DNA from: JAZQHR01 sp045540815
Lineage (GTDB): Bacteria; Bacillota; Clostridia; UMGS1810
Assembly: GCA_045540815.1 (NCBI GenBank)
Contig: JAZQHY010000055.1
Span: 1 to 44,715, forward strand
Length of the DNA stretch: 44,715 nucleotides
Direction of reading: 5' to 3'
Shown here: piece by piece, positions 8,550-16,876 of the stretch
Layout: the number at the start of each line of letters is the position of its first letter
Position numbering within the stretch: the stretch's first letter is position 1
The notes under the pieces: model-generated
What the model saw: the letters and a program-made list of their open reading frames with translations, nothing else
What the model was told of the DNA's origin: nothing
Database searches by the model: none
Program-made: the position numbers and the translations under genes

Positions 8550-8577
8550 ATTATATCACTTATTTTTAATGACACAA
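8550..8577 (-). promoter_or_regulatory. sigma-A-like promoter of cdf-typA-ung
   Basis: On the minus strand TTGTGT (8577-8572) is followed after 16 bp by a perfect TATAAT (8555-8550). The leader to the cdf start would be about 30 bases. Confidence 0.6.
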
Positions 8578-8604
8578 TATATTTTATCAAAAAAAGTAAA
8601 ATTT

Positions 8605-8647
8605 TACAAGATATATGTTAAAATGCATAAAAATATACAAGATATAT
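8605..8647. repeat. duplicated 12-bp sequence in the divergent cdf / permease region
   Basis: TACAAGATATAT occurs at 8605-8616 and again at 8636-8647, an offset of 31 bp or about three helical turns, and similar bases continue past each copy. The second copy is also nearly palindromic (ACAAGATATATTGT). Both copies lie between the two divergent promoters, about 30 bp from each -35 box, which would suit an operator. The regulator is unknown. Confidence 0.5.
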
Positions 8648-8678
8648 TGTCAAAAACATATAAAATTAGAAAAAAACA

Positions 8679-8707
8679 TTGAAAAGAATGTCAAAATAAA
8701 GTATTAT
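8679..8707 (+). promoter_or_regulatory. sigma-A-like promoter of the purine permease operon
   Basis: TTGAAA (8679-8684) and TATTAT (8702-8707) are separated by 17 bp. The leader would be only about 30 bases, too short for a purine riboswitch, and no such aptamer is visible upstream. Confidence 0.65.
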
Positions 8708-8746
8708 AAAAATGATTTAACTAAACCAATTTAAAGGAGAATGGTT

Positions 8747-10102
8747 ATGGAAAAATTTTTTAAGTTAAAAGAAAATGGCACAAATGTAAAAACCGAGATA
8801 ATCGCAGGTATTACAACATTCCTTGCAATGGCGTATATATTGGCGGTTAACCCTGGAATGCTTGGTATCATTCCTGATGGTCCTGGTGCTGCAGCTATAT
8901 TTATGGCTACTGCGCTTTCAGCGGCTATCGGTACAATCTGTATGGCTTTTTTTGCTAATTACCCTGTTGCTCTTGCTTCAGGTATGGGTCTTAATGCATT
9001 CTTTACTTATACTGTATGTTTGACTATGGGTTATTCATACAAAGTTGCATTAACTGCAATCCTTGTTGAAGGTATTATTTTTATGATTCTTTCAATATTT
9101 AAGTTCAGAGAAGCACTTGTTAACACTATTCCAAAAAATCTTAAACTAGGTATCACAGCAGGTATTGGATTATTTATTACAATTATCGCTCTTATCAATG
9201 CTGGTGTTGTTGTAAATAATGATTCCACACTTGTTGGTCTTGGTAATCTTGGTTCAGCACAGGTTGTTCTAGCTGTTGTTGGTCTTCTTATTATCGGCGT
9301 ACTTCATCATTTCAAAATTAAAGGTGACATACTAATCGGTATCCTTGCTACATGGGTACTTGGTATGATTGCTGAGCTTGTTGGTTGGTATGTGGTTGAC
9401 CCTGCAAATGGTGTATATTCTACTATTCCAAGTCTTTCTTGGGAATCTATCAAAGCAAACTTTGCAGCTCCTGCACTATTCCAGTTTGACTTTGCATTTA
9501 TAAAAGAAAACTTTATGGCATTTGCAGTAGTTTTGTTCACATTCCTATATACTGATATATTTGATACAGTTGGTACACTTATCGGTGTTGCACAGAAGGG
9601 TAACTTACTTGATAAAGATGGTAAGCTTCCAAGAGCTGGCGGTGCTCTAATGGCTGATGCTGTTGGTACGGTTGCTGGTGCTTGTCTTGGTACATCTACA
9701 GTTACAAGCTATGTTGAATCTTCAGCAGGTGTTGCTGCAGGTGGTAGAACAGGTCTTACTGCTCTAACTACTGGTATACTATTCTTAGTAGCTATTCCTC
9801 TCGCACCAATATTCCTAGCAATCCCAAGTTTTGCTACAACTCCAGCAATGCTATTTGTTGGTCTTCTAATGCTTTCAGCTGTTACACAGATGGATTTTGA
9901 TGGTGACGTTGCAGATGCTATTGGTGGTTTCCTAGCTATCGTTATGATGCCGTTTGCATATTCAATTGCTACAGGTATTATGTTTGGTATGATTTCATGG
10001 GTTGTTCTTAAACTTTGCACAGGTAAAGCAAAAGACATTTCTCCTATAATGTGGATTTCGGTTGCTTTGTTTGCTATATATATTGCTACATCAATTATGT
10101 AA
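8747..10102 (+). CDS. NCS2/AzgA-type guanine/hypoxanthine permease
   Basis: This is a nucleobase permease of the AzgA/PbuG group that imports guanine, hypoxanthine or adenine across the cytoplasmic membrane. The 451-residue product begins in the typical way (FFKLKENGTNVKTEIIAGITTFLAMAYILAVNPG), has the GMGLNAFFTYTV segment, the FTFLYTDIFDTVGTLIGVA motif of the substrate site, and GTSTVTSYVESSAGVAAGGRTGLTA late in the protein, with about twelve or more membrane spans. I chose ATG at 8747, seven bases after AGGAG; the ATG at 8741 sits too close to that site. A phosphoribosyltransferase follows 26 bases later with no terminator between, so import and activation of the base are probably linked. 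Confidence 0.93.
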   Translation: MEKFFKLKENGTNVKTEIIAGITTFLAMAYILAVNPGMLGIIPDGPGAAAIFMATALSAAIGTICMAFFANYPVALASGMGLNAFFTYTVCLTMGYSYKVALTAILVEGIIFMILSIFKFREALVNTIPKNLKLGITAGIGLFITIIALINAGVVVNNDSTLVGLGNLGSAQVVLAVVGLLIIGVLHHFKIKGDILIGILATWVLGMIAELVGWYVVDPANGVYSTIPSLSWESIKANFAAPALFQFDFAFIKENFMAFAVVLFTFLYTDIFDTVGTLIGVAQKGNLLDKDGKLPRAGGALMADAVGTVAGACLGTSTVTSYVESSAGVAAGGRTGLTALTTGILFLVAIPLAPIFLAIPSFATTPAMLFVGLLMLSAVTQMDFDGDVADAIGGFLAIVMMPFAYSIATGIMFGMISWVVLKLCTGKAKDISPIMWISVALFAIYIATSIM

Positions 10103-10128
10103 TTGTTTGAAAGGACGATGCATTTAAA

Positions 10129-10686
10129 ATGAAATCAACATATGAAATGACCATCGCAGGTGTTAAAAGGTCGCTTCCATTGTGTAGAGTAAACGATACA
10201 CTATACATTGCAGCTTTTGTAATGTTTGGTGATGTGGAAGTTACAGTTGCATCTGCGAGAGAACTTTTAAAAAAAGCACCTGAATTTGATATTATGATTA
10301 CAGCAGAATCAAAAGGAATTCCGCTTATTCACGAAATGACAAGACAGGCAGGGCTAAACGACTATGTTGTTGCAAGAAAAGGTCCTAAGCTTTATATGAA
10401 AAACATTATATTTACCGATGTTAATTCTATCACAACCGAAAAAGAACAGGTTTTGTGCATAGGCGAGCACGAAGCAGAGGCTATGCGAGGAAAGAAGGTT
10501 TTAATCGTAGATGATGTTATCAGCACAGGCGATTCACTTTCTTCGATAGAAAAACTTGTCTCGCAGGTTGGTGGAAATATAGTAGGGAAAATGGCGGTTT
10601 TAGCAGAAGGAGATGCTATTGGCAGAGAAGATATTACTTATCTTGAGCCGTTACCATTATTTAACCCTGATGGCACAGTAAAATAA
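10129..10686 (+). CDS. purine phosphoribosyltransferase family protein
   Basis: This cytoplasmic enzyme should join a purine base to PRPP to give the nucleotide. The 185-residue product has the PRPP-binding signature VLIVDDVISTGDS at about residues 121-133 and an upstream ITAESKGIPL loop in the place of the usual pyrophosphate loop, as in the adenine/xanthine phosphoribosyltransferase group. It is somewhat longer and more divergent than standard Apt, so the exact base is uncertain. It follows the purine permease in the same operon and ends at a strong terminator. The ribosome site (GAAAGGA) is some 13 bases from the ATG, which is long. Confidence 0.85.
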   Translation: MKSTYEMTIAGVKRSLPLCRVNDTLYIAAFVMFGDVEVTVASARELLKKAPEFDIMITAESKGIPLIHEMTRQAGLNDYVVARKGPKLYMKNIIFTDVNSITTEKEQVLCIGEHEAEAMRGKKVLIVDDVISTGDSLSSIEKLVSQVGGNIVGKMAVLAEGDAIGREDITYLEPLPLFNPDGTVK

Positions 10687-10694
10687 AAATTTTT

Positions 10695-10728
10695 AGAGCA
10701 AGTACCAAAATAGGTGCTTGCTCTTTTT
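10695..10728 (+). terminator. intrinsic terminator of the purine operon
   Basis: A 12-bp stem (AGAGCAAGTACC with GGTGCTTGCTCT, one G-U pair) with loop AAAATA is followed by a run of five T. Confidence 0.92.
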
Positions 10729-10785
10729 GTAATTATATTTAAAAACAAGCATATACTCTTACTATATTTATAAAGGAGTGATGGT

Positions 10786-11274
10786 ATGATAAAAACGATT
10801 AATGCAAAAAAATTAAAATATCTTGCGATAAGTCTTTTAATTACACTTGGCGGCGGATTTTTGTCGAGTATTTTAGCAGGTGATACGAGTGATTTTTACA
10901 ATAGTATTCAAAAACCGCCTTTTGCACCACCGGGTATTGTCTTTCCTATAGTATGGGCAATACTTTATGTATTTATGGGATATGCCGCTTACAGAGTATA
11001 TTATTACGGAAAGAATGATGTATTAAAAGCTGATGCACTTAAAAATTACGCAATAAATCTTGTTTTGAATTTTTTGTGGCCGGTTGTATTCTTCAGATTT
11101 GAGCTTTTAGGTTTGGCTTTTGTTTGGGTTATTGTCTTAGCTATAAGTACCATTATAACCACGATAAAGTTTGAAAAAATAGACTCTCTTTCAGGATTCT
11201 TGTTTACCATCTATTCTTTGTGGACTGTATTTGCAACAGTTCTTACCGGTGCGGTGTGGTGGCTTAACAGATAG
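10786..11274 (+). CDS. tspO: TspO/MBR family membrane protein
   Basis: This is a TspO (tryptophan-rich sensory protein / peripheral benzodiazepine receptor) homologue, a five-helix membrane protein that binds porphyrins and related ligands; its bacterial role is debated. The 162-residue product has five hydrophobic segments and the family motifs KPPFAPPGIVFPIVWAILY at about residues 43-61, LNFLWPVVFF and YSLWTVFATVLTGAVWWLN. The ATG at 10786 follows AAGGAG at seven bases. Its last 84 bases overlap the end of ylbJ on the other strand, and no terminator lies between the two. Confidence 0.93.
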   Translation: MIKTINAKKLKYLAISLLITLGGGFLSSILAGDTSDFYNSIQKPPFAPPGIVFPIVWAILYVFMGYAAYRVYYYGKNDVLKADALKNYAINLVLNFLWPVVFFRFELLGLAFVWVIVLAISTIITTIKFEKIDSLSGFLFTIYSLWTVFATVLTGAVWWLNR

Positions 11275-12354
11275 TTTTTTGGAAATGTATGCCAGAAGTA
11301 TTAAAACTGATAAAATTACAAAGAACGATGATGGGCTATTGCTTTTAGAGGTTGCATCACTAATATCAGCAAATGTTTCTAAAGGAAGTGTAATTCTATC
11401 AAATACAAATCCAGCAATAATAAATGATATTACACTATGAAGACATTTGCCAAAAAGATATTTTCTAAATGACAGGTTCGATTTTGATATAATTCCTTTA
11501 ACCTGCATATGTACAGAAACGCCACCCCAACCAATAACGGCGGAACATAAAACTAGTATATAGCTAAGCGGAAAATTTTTACTTCCGCTTAGTTTTTTTA
11601 TTCCTGTTGTAATTTCCGCTATAGAGCAAAGTATTCCTTCTATAATTTCTTCGGGTATATTCAAAAATCCGAGAAAACGTGAAAGTGTTAATGTGAATCC
11701 CATTGAAATTAATATGTCAATAACAACCGCAAAGAATATTACATATCCAAAGATATTTAATGTTGTTTGCACACTTTTTTCAACAGACTCGGTAAAAATA
11801 TTTTTAGATTGTGTCGAAAATTCTGCGCTGTTTTTTTGTAATTTCATATCAGGAGTTGAAATTCTTTTTAATATCATTCCAACTATTATTGCAGATACTA
11901 TGTGAATTATATACAGCATAATGCCGATTTCTCTGCTGAAAAATAAACCTATTCCTACGGCGCTAATTACAAAAAGCGGACCTGAATTATTACAAAAGCA
12001 AATAAGGTTTTCCGCTTCGCTTTTTGAAATCTGTTTTTTATCATAAAGCTCGCACACGCATTGTGCGCCAACAGGATAACCGCTTAATATACCAAGTACA
12101 AAAGGTATTGCGCCATTTTGATTTATGCCAAATAATGCTTTTACTACAGGACTAAATATCTTTCCTATGATATTTGCACTTCCAGATAAAATTAAAAGTC
12201 TGGACATTACAAAAAAAGGAAATAGCGAAGGTAAAAGGACATTTAGACATGTTTCTAGCGCGTTTGATGCGGCGTTCATTGAACTTTTAGAAAATATAAC
12301 TAGAAACAATATAAATATGCATATTGAAAAAGCAGTAATATATTTTTTAAACAT
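11191..12354 (-). CDS. ylbJ: YlbJ-like sporulation integral membrane protein
   Basis: This is a nucleoside-recognition (Gate) domain membrane protein of the YlbJ type, which in B. subtilis is made in the mother cell and is needed for proper spores. The 387-residue product opens with a signal-like helix, then LEVLLPSLFPFF-type sequence (here LNVLLPSLFPFFVMSRLL), the gate motif LGILSGYPVGAQ, and ENLICFCNNSGPLFVISAVG; a second gate half follows (IAEITTGI to CSAVIGWGGVSVHMQV). An AAAGGAGG site precedes ATG. The C-terminal 27 residues, basic and hydrophilic, are coded wholly antisense to the conserved last helix of tspO, which suggests loss of an earlier stop codon. Confidence 0.9.
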   Translation of the reverse strand: MFKKYITAFSICIFILFLVIFSKSSMNAASNALETCLNVLLPSLFPFFVMSRLLILSGSANIIGKIFSPVVKALFGINQNGAIPFVLGILSGYPVGAQCVCELYDKKQISKSEAENLICFCNNSGPLFVISAVGIGLFFSREIGIMLYIIHIVSAIIVGMILKRISTPDMKLQKNSAEFSTQSKNIFTESVEKSVQTTLNIFGYVIFFAVVIDILISMGFTLTLSRFLGFLNIPEEIIEGILCSIAEITTGIKKLSGSKNFPLSYILVLCSAVIGWGGVSVHMQVKGIISKSNLSFRKYLFGKCLHSVISFIIAGFVFDRITLPLETFADISDATSKSNSPSSFFVILSVLILLAYISKKLSVKPPHRTGKNCCKYSPQRIDGKQES

Positions 12355-12384
12355 AGTTATCCTCCTTTATACAGCTATATTTAT

Positions 12385-12413
12385 TCATAAGTAGGACGAA
12401 ATAAACATAGATT
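12385..12413 (+). promoter_or_regulatory. sigma-E-like promoter of yqfC-yqfD
   Basis: TCATAAG (12385-12391) and CATAGATT (12406-12413) are 14 bp apart and contain the ATA-N16-CATA core of mother-cell sigma-E/K promoters; only one base of the -10 departs from CATACANT. Transcription would start close to 12420, about 16 bases before yqfC. Both yqfC and yqfD belong to the sigma-E regulon in Bacillus. Confidence 0.5.
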
Positions 12414-12435
12414 TTATCGTATGGGAGTGAATTGT

Positions 12436-12705
12436 ATGTCAAATAAACTCAAACAAAAAATTTCCGAGGTAATGAATATCCCCGATGAATTGATTACCGA
12501 TAGTCCTAAAATCGAGCTTGAGTCTAATAAACGTATGTGGATAGAAAACTATCAGGGTATAATAGAGTATTCCGATGAATTAGTGCGTGTTAATACTGCA
12601 GATTTTATGGTAGTTATCACAGGAAACTCGTTTACTATTTCATCTGTAACACTTGAGGATTTGTGTATAGAAGGTAATATAATATCCGTAGAGTTTAAGT
12701 CGTAG
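12436..12705 (+). CDS. yqfC: sporulation protein YqfC
   Basis: This small protein belongs to the YqfC family, made in the mother cell during sporulation; no biochemical function is known. The 89-residue product follows the family pattern: an N-terminal helix, MNIPDELITDSPKIELESN, IENYQGIIEYSDELVRVNT and a C-terminal strand pattern IEGNIISVEF. I chose ATG at 12436, eight bases after GGGAG; the in-frame ATG at 12421 overlaps that site. It is eight bases ahead of yqfD, as in most spore formers, and is preceded by a sigma-E-like promoter. Confidence 0.9.
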   Translation: MSNKLKQKISEVMNIPDELITDSPKIELESNKRMWIENYQGIIEYSDELVRVNTADFMVVITGNSFTISSVTLEDLCIEGNIISVEFKS

Positions 12706-12713
12706 GAGGATAT

Positions 12714-13940
12714 ATGATAATTGTCAAAATTATTGATTACATAAAAGGTTTTGTAAAAATAAATATTCAAGGGCATTTTATCGAAAGATTTATAAATGTA
12801 TGTATGAGAAGAAATATTTATTTGTGGGACATAGAAAATGCCGGTAAAAATCAAATGAATTTGAATATAAGTATAGAAGGATTTAGAAGTCTTAGACCGG
12901 TTGCACGCAAAACGAAAACCAAAGTAAAAATTCTTAAAAAGAAAGGGATGCCTTTCTTTTTTTCTAGGTATAGAAAACGAAAGTTTTTTTTCGGTGGTAT
13001 AATTATTATGCTTGGGATGATATGCTACATCACATCTTTGGTTCTTGTGGTTGATATAAAAGGAAATTCAACTGTTTCTGATGAAAATATTATGATAGTG
13101 TTAGAAAATAATGGGTTTAAAGCAGGAATGCCAAGGAGAAAGGTTGATGTAGCAAAACTCCAAAACAGTGTTATGCTTGATATTGATGAAGTGTCGTGGA
13201 TGTGGATTAATATAGATGGTATAAAAGCAACAGTAGAGGTAAAAGAAAAAGTGCCGATACCAAAAATAATTGACAAAAATTCTCCGTGTAATATAATATC
13301 AAGTAAAGACGGAGTTATAACGGCTATATCAGCTACAAACGGAAAACGTGTCGTAGGTGTTGGCGATGTTGTATCAAAAGGTGATCTTCTTATAAGCGGA
13401 ATTGTCGGAAGCAGAGATGAGGGCTATAAATATATGCATTCGTCAGGAAGCGTTAAAGCAAGAACGTGGTATGAAAAATCCGTCGAAACACCTCTTTTTA
13501 AGGAAGAATATTCGCTTACAGATAAAAAAATTAAAAAAAGTACTATTAATTTTTTCGGTTTTAGTGTAAAATTATATTTAAGGGATAAAATTCCGTTTGA
13601 ATATTACAATTCATCAGGGAAAGTTCACAGATTAAAGCTTTTTGGAAATTATTATTTACCATTATCATTTTCAACAAGTGTATATGAGGAATGTCTAATG
13701 AATAAAAAAAGCATATCTGAACAGGAAGCATTTGATATTGGTATGAAAAAAATCCAGAGTGAAATAGAAAAGGAATTTTCTCACGATACGTTAGTTGTGT
13801 CAATTGACGGAAAGTATGAAAAAATTGACAAAGAAAAAATCATTGTTTCAGCAAGATATGAGTGCATTGAAGAGATAGCGAAATTGATAGAATTAACTGA
13901 TGTTGAAGAAAATATTACCGAAACTGAGGTTTTGGAGTAG
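12714..13940 (+). CDS. yqfD: sporulation protein YqfD
   Basis: This is YqfD, a mother-cell sporulation membrane protein of unknown biochemical role that always accompanies yqfC. The 408-residue product has an N-terminal domain (YIKGFVKINIQGHFIERFINVC), one clear membrane helix at about residues 92-114 (FFGGIIIMLGMICYITSLVLVVDI) and then a long outside domain with a FtsQ/POTRA-like segment (VDIKGNSTVSDENIMIVLENNG) and VEVKEKVPIP. The ATG follows GTAGGAGG. It sits 12 bases ahead of phoH, so readthrough of the housekeeping genes behind it is likely. Confidence 0.93.
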   Translation: MIIVKIIDYIKGFVKINIQGHFIERFINVCMRRNIYLWDIENAGKNQMNLNISIEGFRSLRPVARKTKTKVKILKKKGMPFFFSRYRKRKFFFGGIIIMLGMICYITSLVLVVDIKGNSTVSDENIMIVLENNGFKAGMPRRKVDVAKLQNSVMLDIDEVSWMWINIDGIKATVEVKEKVPIPKIIDKNSPCNIISSKDGVITAISATNGKRVVGVGDVVSKGDLLISGIVGSRDEGYKYMHSSGSVKARTWYEKSVETPLFKEEYSLTDKKIKKSTINFFGFSVKLYLRDKIPFEYYNSSGKVHRLKLFGNYYLPLSFSTSVYEECLMNKKSISEQEAFDIGMKKIQSEIEKEFSHDTLVVSIDGKYEKIDKEKIIVSARYECIEEIAKLIELTDVEENITETEVLE

Positions 13941-13952
13941 GGGGATATACAT

Positions 13953-14936
13953 TTGGATAAAAGTATGCAGTTTGATGATATGCAAAAAATAATAGACGTA
14001 TTTGGTCAGTATGATAAAAATGTCAACATTATTCAGCGCGAGCTTGATGTTAACATTGTTAACCGCGGTGATACCATAAAAATCAGCGGTGATGATAAAA
14101 ATGTTGGAACGGCTGTTAAAGTTATTAAATCGCTTATGGATATATTGTCTACTGAGCCTGAACTTACCGAACAAATGGTTAATTATACTATTTCTATGAC
14201 AAAAAACGGCGTTGACCAAAGCAGTCTGTATAATGGTGATGTAATATGTATTACATCTAAAGGCAGACCTATAAAAAGTAAAACGCTCGGACAGAAGCAG
14301 TATATAGAAAGTATTAGGAAAAACACCATTACATTTGGTATAGGTCCTGCAGGTACTGGTAAAACATATCTCGCAGTTGCTATGGCTGTAAAGGCTTTTA
14401 AAAATAAAGAGGTATCAAGGATTATCCTTACTCGTCCGGCAGTTGAGGCAGGGGAAAAACTTGGATTTTTACCGGGCGATTTGCAAAACAAGGTTGACCC
14501 ATACTTAAGACCTTTATACGATGCACTTTACGATATGTTTGGTTTTGAAACATATCAAAAGCATTTTGAAAAGGGTGCTATTGAAATTGCTCCGCTTGCA
14601 TATATGCGCGGAAGAACACTTGATGATAGCTTTATTATCCTTGACGAAGCGCAAAATACTACTCCTGTGCAGATGAAAATGTTTTTAACACGTATTGGTA
14701 TGAACTCAAGAGCAATTGTTACAGGTGATATCACACAGATAGACCTTCCAGACGGCAAAAAATCTGGACTAAAGGATGCAGAGAGAATATTAAAAAATAT
14801 AGACGATATTGGTATATGTCACTTAACAGAGAAAGACGTTGTACGTCATGCGCTTGTTCAAAAGATAATCAAAGCATATGAAAAATACGAAAATATGCGA
14901 GCAAGCAAAGCAAAATCACGAGGAGATAACAAATGA
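13953..14936 (+). CDS. phoH: PhoH family ATPase
   Basis: This is a cytoplasmic PhoH (YbeZ-type) NTPase that acts with YbeY in rRNA processing and ribosome quality control. The 327-residue product has an N-terminal KH-like part, Walker A GPAGTGKT at residues 131-138, the RPAVEAGEKLGFLPGD signature and Walker B DEAQ at residues 231-234, followed by TGDITQIDLP. The start is TTG at 13953, with GGGGGA at good spacing; an ATG lies four codons later. It overlaps ybeY by four bases. Confidence 0.96.
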   Translation: MDKSMQFDDMQKIIDVFGQYDKNVNIIQRELDVNIVNRGDTIKISGDDKNVGTAVKVIKSLMDILSTEPELTEQMVNYTISMTKNGVDQSSLYNGDVICITSKGRPIKSKTLGQKQYIESIRKNTITFGIGPAGTGKTYLAVAMAVKAFKNKEVSRIILTRPAVEAGEKLGFLPGDLQNKVDPYLRPLYDALYDMFGFETYQKHFEKGAIEIAPLAYMRGRTLDDSFIILDEAQNTTPVQMKMFLTRIGMNSRAIVTGDITQIDLPDGKKSGLKDAERILKNIDDIGICHLTEKDVVRHALVQKIIKAYEKYENMRASKAKSRGDNK

Positions 14937-15418
14937 CCGCAGATATTTATATAAATAACGAACAGAATGATGTTGAGTTAACAGCTGAACTTGAAAAGCT
15001 TATAACTACAGTTGTAAATGCTGCTTTAAATTACGAGAAGGCTGAAAAAGATATGGAAGTAAGCGTTTCTCTTACTGATAATGATAATATACAGATTTTA
15101 AACCGAGAGCATCGTGAAAAAGATATGCCTACCGATGTTTTGTCATTTCCAATGCTTGAATTTGAAAATGGTGAAATGATAGACGATGTTGGTGATTATT
15201 TTGATGATGTGCTCATTTTAGGTGATATAATAATATCCGTTGAAAGAGCTATATCACAGGCAAAAGAGTACGGACATTCATTTGAACGTGAGCTTGGATT
15301 TCTTCTTTGTCACAGCGTACTACATCTTCTTGGCTATGACCACGAGGACGAATCTGAACGCGCAATAATGCGTGAAAAAGAAGAAGCTATACTTGAAAGT
15401 ATCGGCTTAAAAAGATAG
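14933..15418 (+). CDS. ybeY: rRNA maturation endoribonuclease YbeY
   Basis: YbeY is a zinc-dependent single-strand endoribonuclease involved in 16S rRNA 3-prime maturation and 70S quality control. The 161-residue product contains the zinc motif HSVLHLLGYDH with His127, His131 and His137, and the upstream PTDVLSFP strand. The ATG overlaps the phoH stop by four bases, so the pair is translationally coupled, matching their joint role. The product is of ordinary family length. Confidence 0.97.
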   Translation: MTADIYINNEQNDVELTAELEKLITTVVNAALNYEKAEKDMEVSVSLTDNDNIQILNREHREKDMPTDVLSFPMLEFENGEMIDDVGDYFDDVLILGDIIISVERAISQAKEYGHSFERELGFLLCHSVLHLLGYDHEDESERAIMREKEEAILESIGLKR

Positions 15419-15429
15419 GGGTGGGGTGT

Positions 15430-15909
15430 ATGTTTAAAAATCCATCTTTTTTAAAGAGTTTTAAACACTCGCTTGACGGGCTTTTGTATTGCATAAGAAC
15501 GCAGAGAAATTTCAGATTTCATCTTGTAGCAGCTCTTACGGTATTTATAGTTGGTATGATGTACAAGCTCCATTTGAATCAGTTTGTAGTGCTTATATTT
15601 ACAGTTGGATTTGTGGTAATATGCGAAATGATTAATACAGCGATTGAAAGCACGGTTGATATGTCGTGTGCAGAGTACAATAAATACGCCAAGATTGCTA
15701 AAGATGTATCATCTGGCGCAGTGCTTTTTTCTGCGATGATGGCTGTGATTGTAGCACTTCTTATATTTTTAAAACCGGATAAAATTTTAGATGTTTTAAT
15801 GTTTGTGATATCAAGACCATATATGTGGTTTGTTGTTGTAGTATATACTTTTTTGGCGGTTTTGTTTGTACGCGGAAAAATGTTTGATAAATACATAGAC
15901 AAGGAGTAA
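15430..15909 (+). CDS. dgkA: diacylglycerol/undecaprenol kinase family protein
   Basis: This is a small membrane lipid kinase of the DgkA group; in Gram-positive bacteria the substrate is usually undecaprenol, giving the undecaprenyl phosphate carrier. The 159-residue product has an amphipathic N-terminus (FKHSLDGLLYCIRTQRNFRFH), the active-site helix EMINTAIES, NKYAKIAKDVSSGAVL and three membrane helices, followed by an additional C-terminal hydrophobic segment. ATG at 15430 is preceded by GGGGTGGGG; a GTG at 15421 lies inside that site. It is between ybeY and era, as in many Firmicutes. Confidence 0.92.
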   Translation: MFKNPSFLKSFKHSLDGLLYCIRTQRNFRFHLVAALTVFIVGMMYKLHLNQFVVLIFTVGFVVICEMINTAIESTVDMSCAEYNKYAKIAKDVSSGAVLFSAMMAVIVALLIFLKPDKILDVLMFVISRPYMWFVVVVYTFLAVLFVRGKMFDKYIDKE

Positions 15910-15913
15910 CTAA

Positions 15914-16807
15914 ATGGAAAATAATTTTAAATCGGGATATGTTGGAATAGTAGGCAGACCAAATGTAGGTAAGTCTACGCTTTTAAACTATATGGTAGGA
16001 CAGAAGATAGCTATAATATCGGACAAGCCTCAAACAACAAGAAATAAGATTCTTGCTATAATGTCAGATGAAGATGCACAGGTAGTATTTTTAGATACAC
16101 CTGGATTTCACAAGCCTAAGAATAAGCTTGGTGAAAATATGATAAAGGCTGTTAATGAAACAGTAGCAGAAGTTGACGTACTGCTTATGGTTATCGAACC
16201 TAATGACGAACCGCGAGAAAATGAGCTTAAGATAATAGAAAAGCTTGGAAATACTCCTGCAATACTTGTTATAAATAAAGTTGATACTGTGCATAAGGAT
16301 TTGCTTTTACCTGTTATAGCTAAATATGCAAGTCTTCATAATTTTAAAGAAATAATACCAATCAGTGCAAAAACAGGCTACGGTATTGAAGAACTAAAAA
16401 AAGAAATAAAAAATAACCTTTCTGATGGTCCTATGTACTATCCGGAAGAAATGGTTACCGACCAGCAGGAGCGCCAGATTGTAGCGGAAATTATACGCGA
16501 AAAGATGCTTAATCTTTTGGATAAAGAAGTTCCGCACGGCGTTGCGATTGAAATAGTTAAAATGAAATCACGCGAAAAAGAGGATGGTCATATATATGAT
16601 ATCAGCGCAAATATATATTGTGAAAAAGATTCGCATAAGGGTATTATAATCGGCGCAGGCGGAAAAACACTTAAAAGAATTGGTACACTTGCGCGTGAGG
16701 AATGTGAAAATATGCTTGAATCAAAAGTTTTTATGGAACTTTGGGTTAAGGTTAAAAAAGATTGGAGAAATTCAAACAACCTAATGCGTGAGATAGGTTT
16801 GTCGTAA
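15914..16807 (+). CDS. era: ribosome assembly GTPase Era
   Basis: Era is an essential GTPase that binds 16S rRNA and helps 30S subunit maturation. The 297-residue product has the G1 loop GRPNVGKST, the DTPGFHKPKNKLG switch region, NKVD and a C-terminal KH domain with GIIIGAGGKTLKRIG. Length and domains are standard. The ribosome site AAGGAG overlaps the end of dgkA, four bases separate the genes, and both belong to the phoH-ybeY-dgkA-era run. Confidence 0.97.
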   Translation: MENNFKSGYVGIVGRPNVGKSTLLNYMVGQKIAIISDKPQTTRNKILAIMSDEDAQVVFLDTPGFHKPKNKLGENMIKAVNETVAEVDVLLMVIEPNDEPRENELKIIEKLGNTPAILVINKVDTVHKDLLLPVIAKYASLHNFKEIIPISAKTGYGIEELKKEIKNNLSDGPMYYPEEMVTDQQERQIVAEIIREKMLNLLDKEVPHGVAIEIVKMKSREKEDGHIYDISANIYCEKDSHKGIIIGAGGKTLKRIGTLAREECENMLESKVFMELWVKVKKDWRNSNNLMREIGLS

Positions 16808-16829
16808 TTTTCCAACATACTATTTAAAA

Positions 16830-16876
16830 AAATACGCACTCTAATAATAGAGTTTAAGCAAAGGAGATGCGTATTT
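16830..16876 (+). promoter_or_regulatory. stem enclosing the yqzL ribosome-binding site
   Basis: AAATACGCA (16830-16838) pairs perfectly with TGCGTATTT (16868-16876), and a small hairpin CTCTA/TAGAG sits inside. The AAGGAG ribosome site (16861-16866) lies in the enclosed loop beside the right arm, and the right arm ends directly before ATG. It could be a translational switch or an RNA processing site. Confidence 0.45.

Noticed and set aside
8605..8647. Direct repeats as a CRISPR or IS remnant
   Set aside because: Only two 12-bp copies exist, with no spacer array, cas genes or transposase; a regulatory repeat fits better.
8578..8746. Possible purine riboswitch before the purine permease
   Set aside because: The region is AT-rich with none of the conserved aptamer loops, and the likely promoter leaves a leader of only about 30 bases.
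10118..10132. Four-codon upstream frame overlapping the phosphoribosyltransferase start
   Set aside because: ATG-CAT-TTA-AAA-TGA is too short and too close to the ribosome site to claim a leader peptide; it may be chance.
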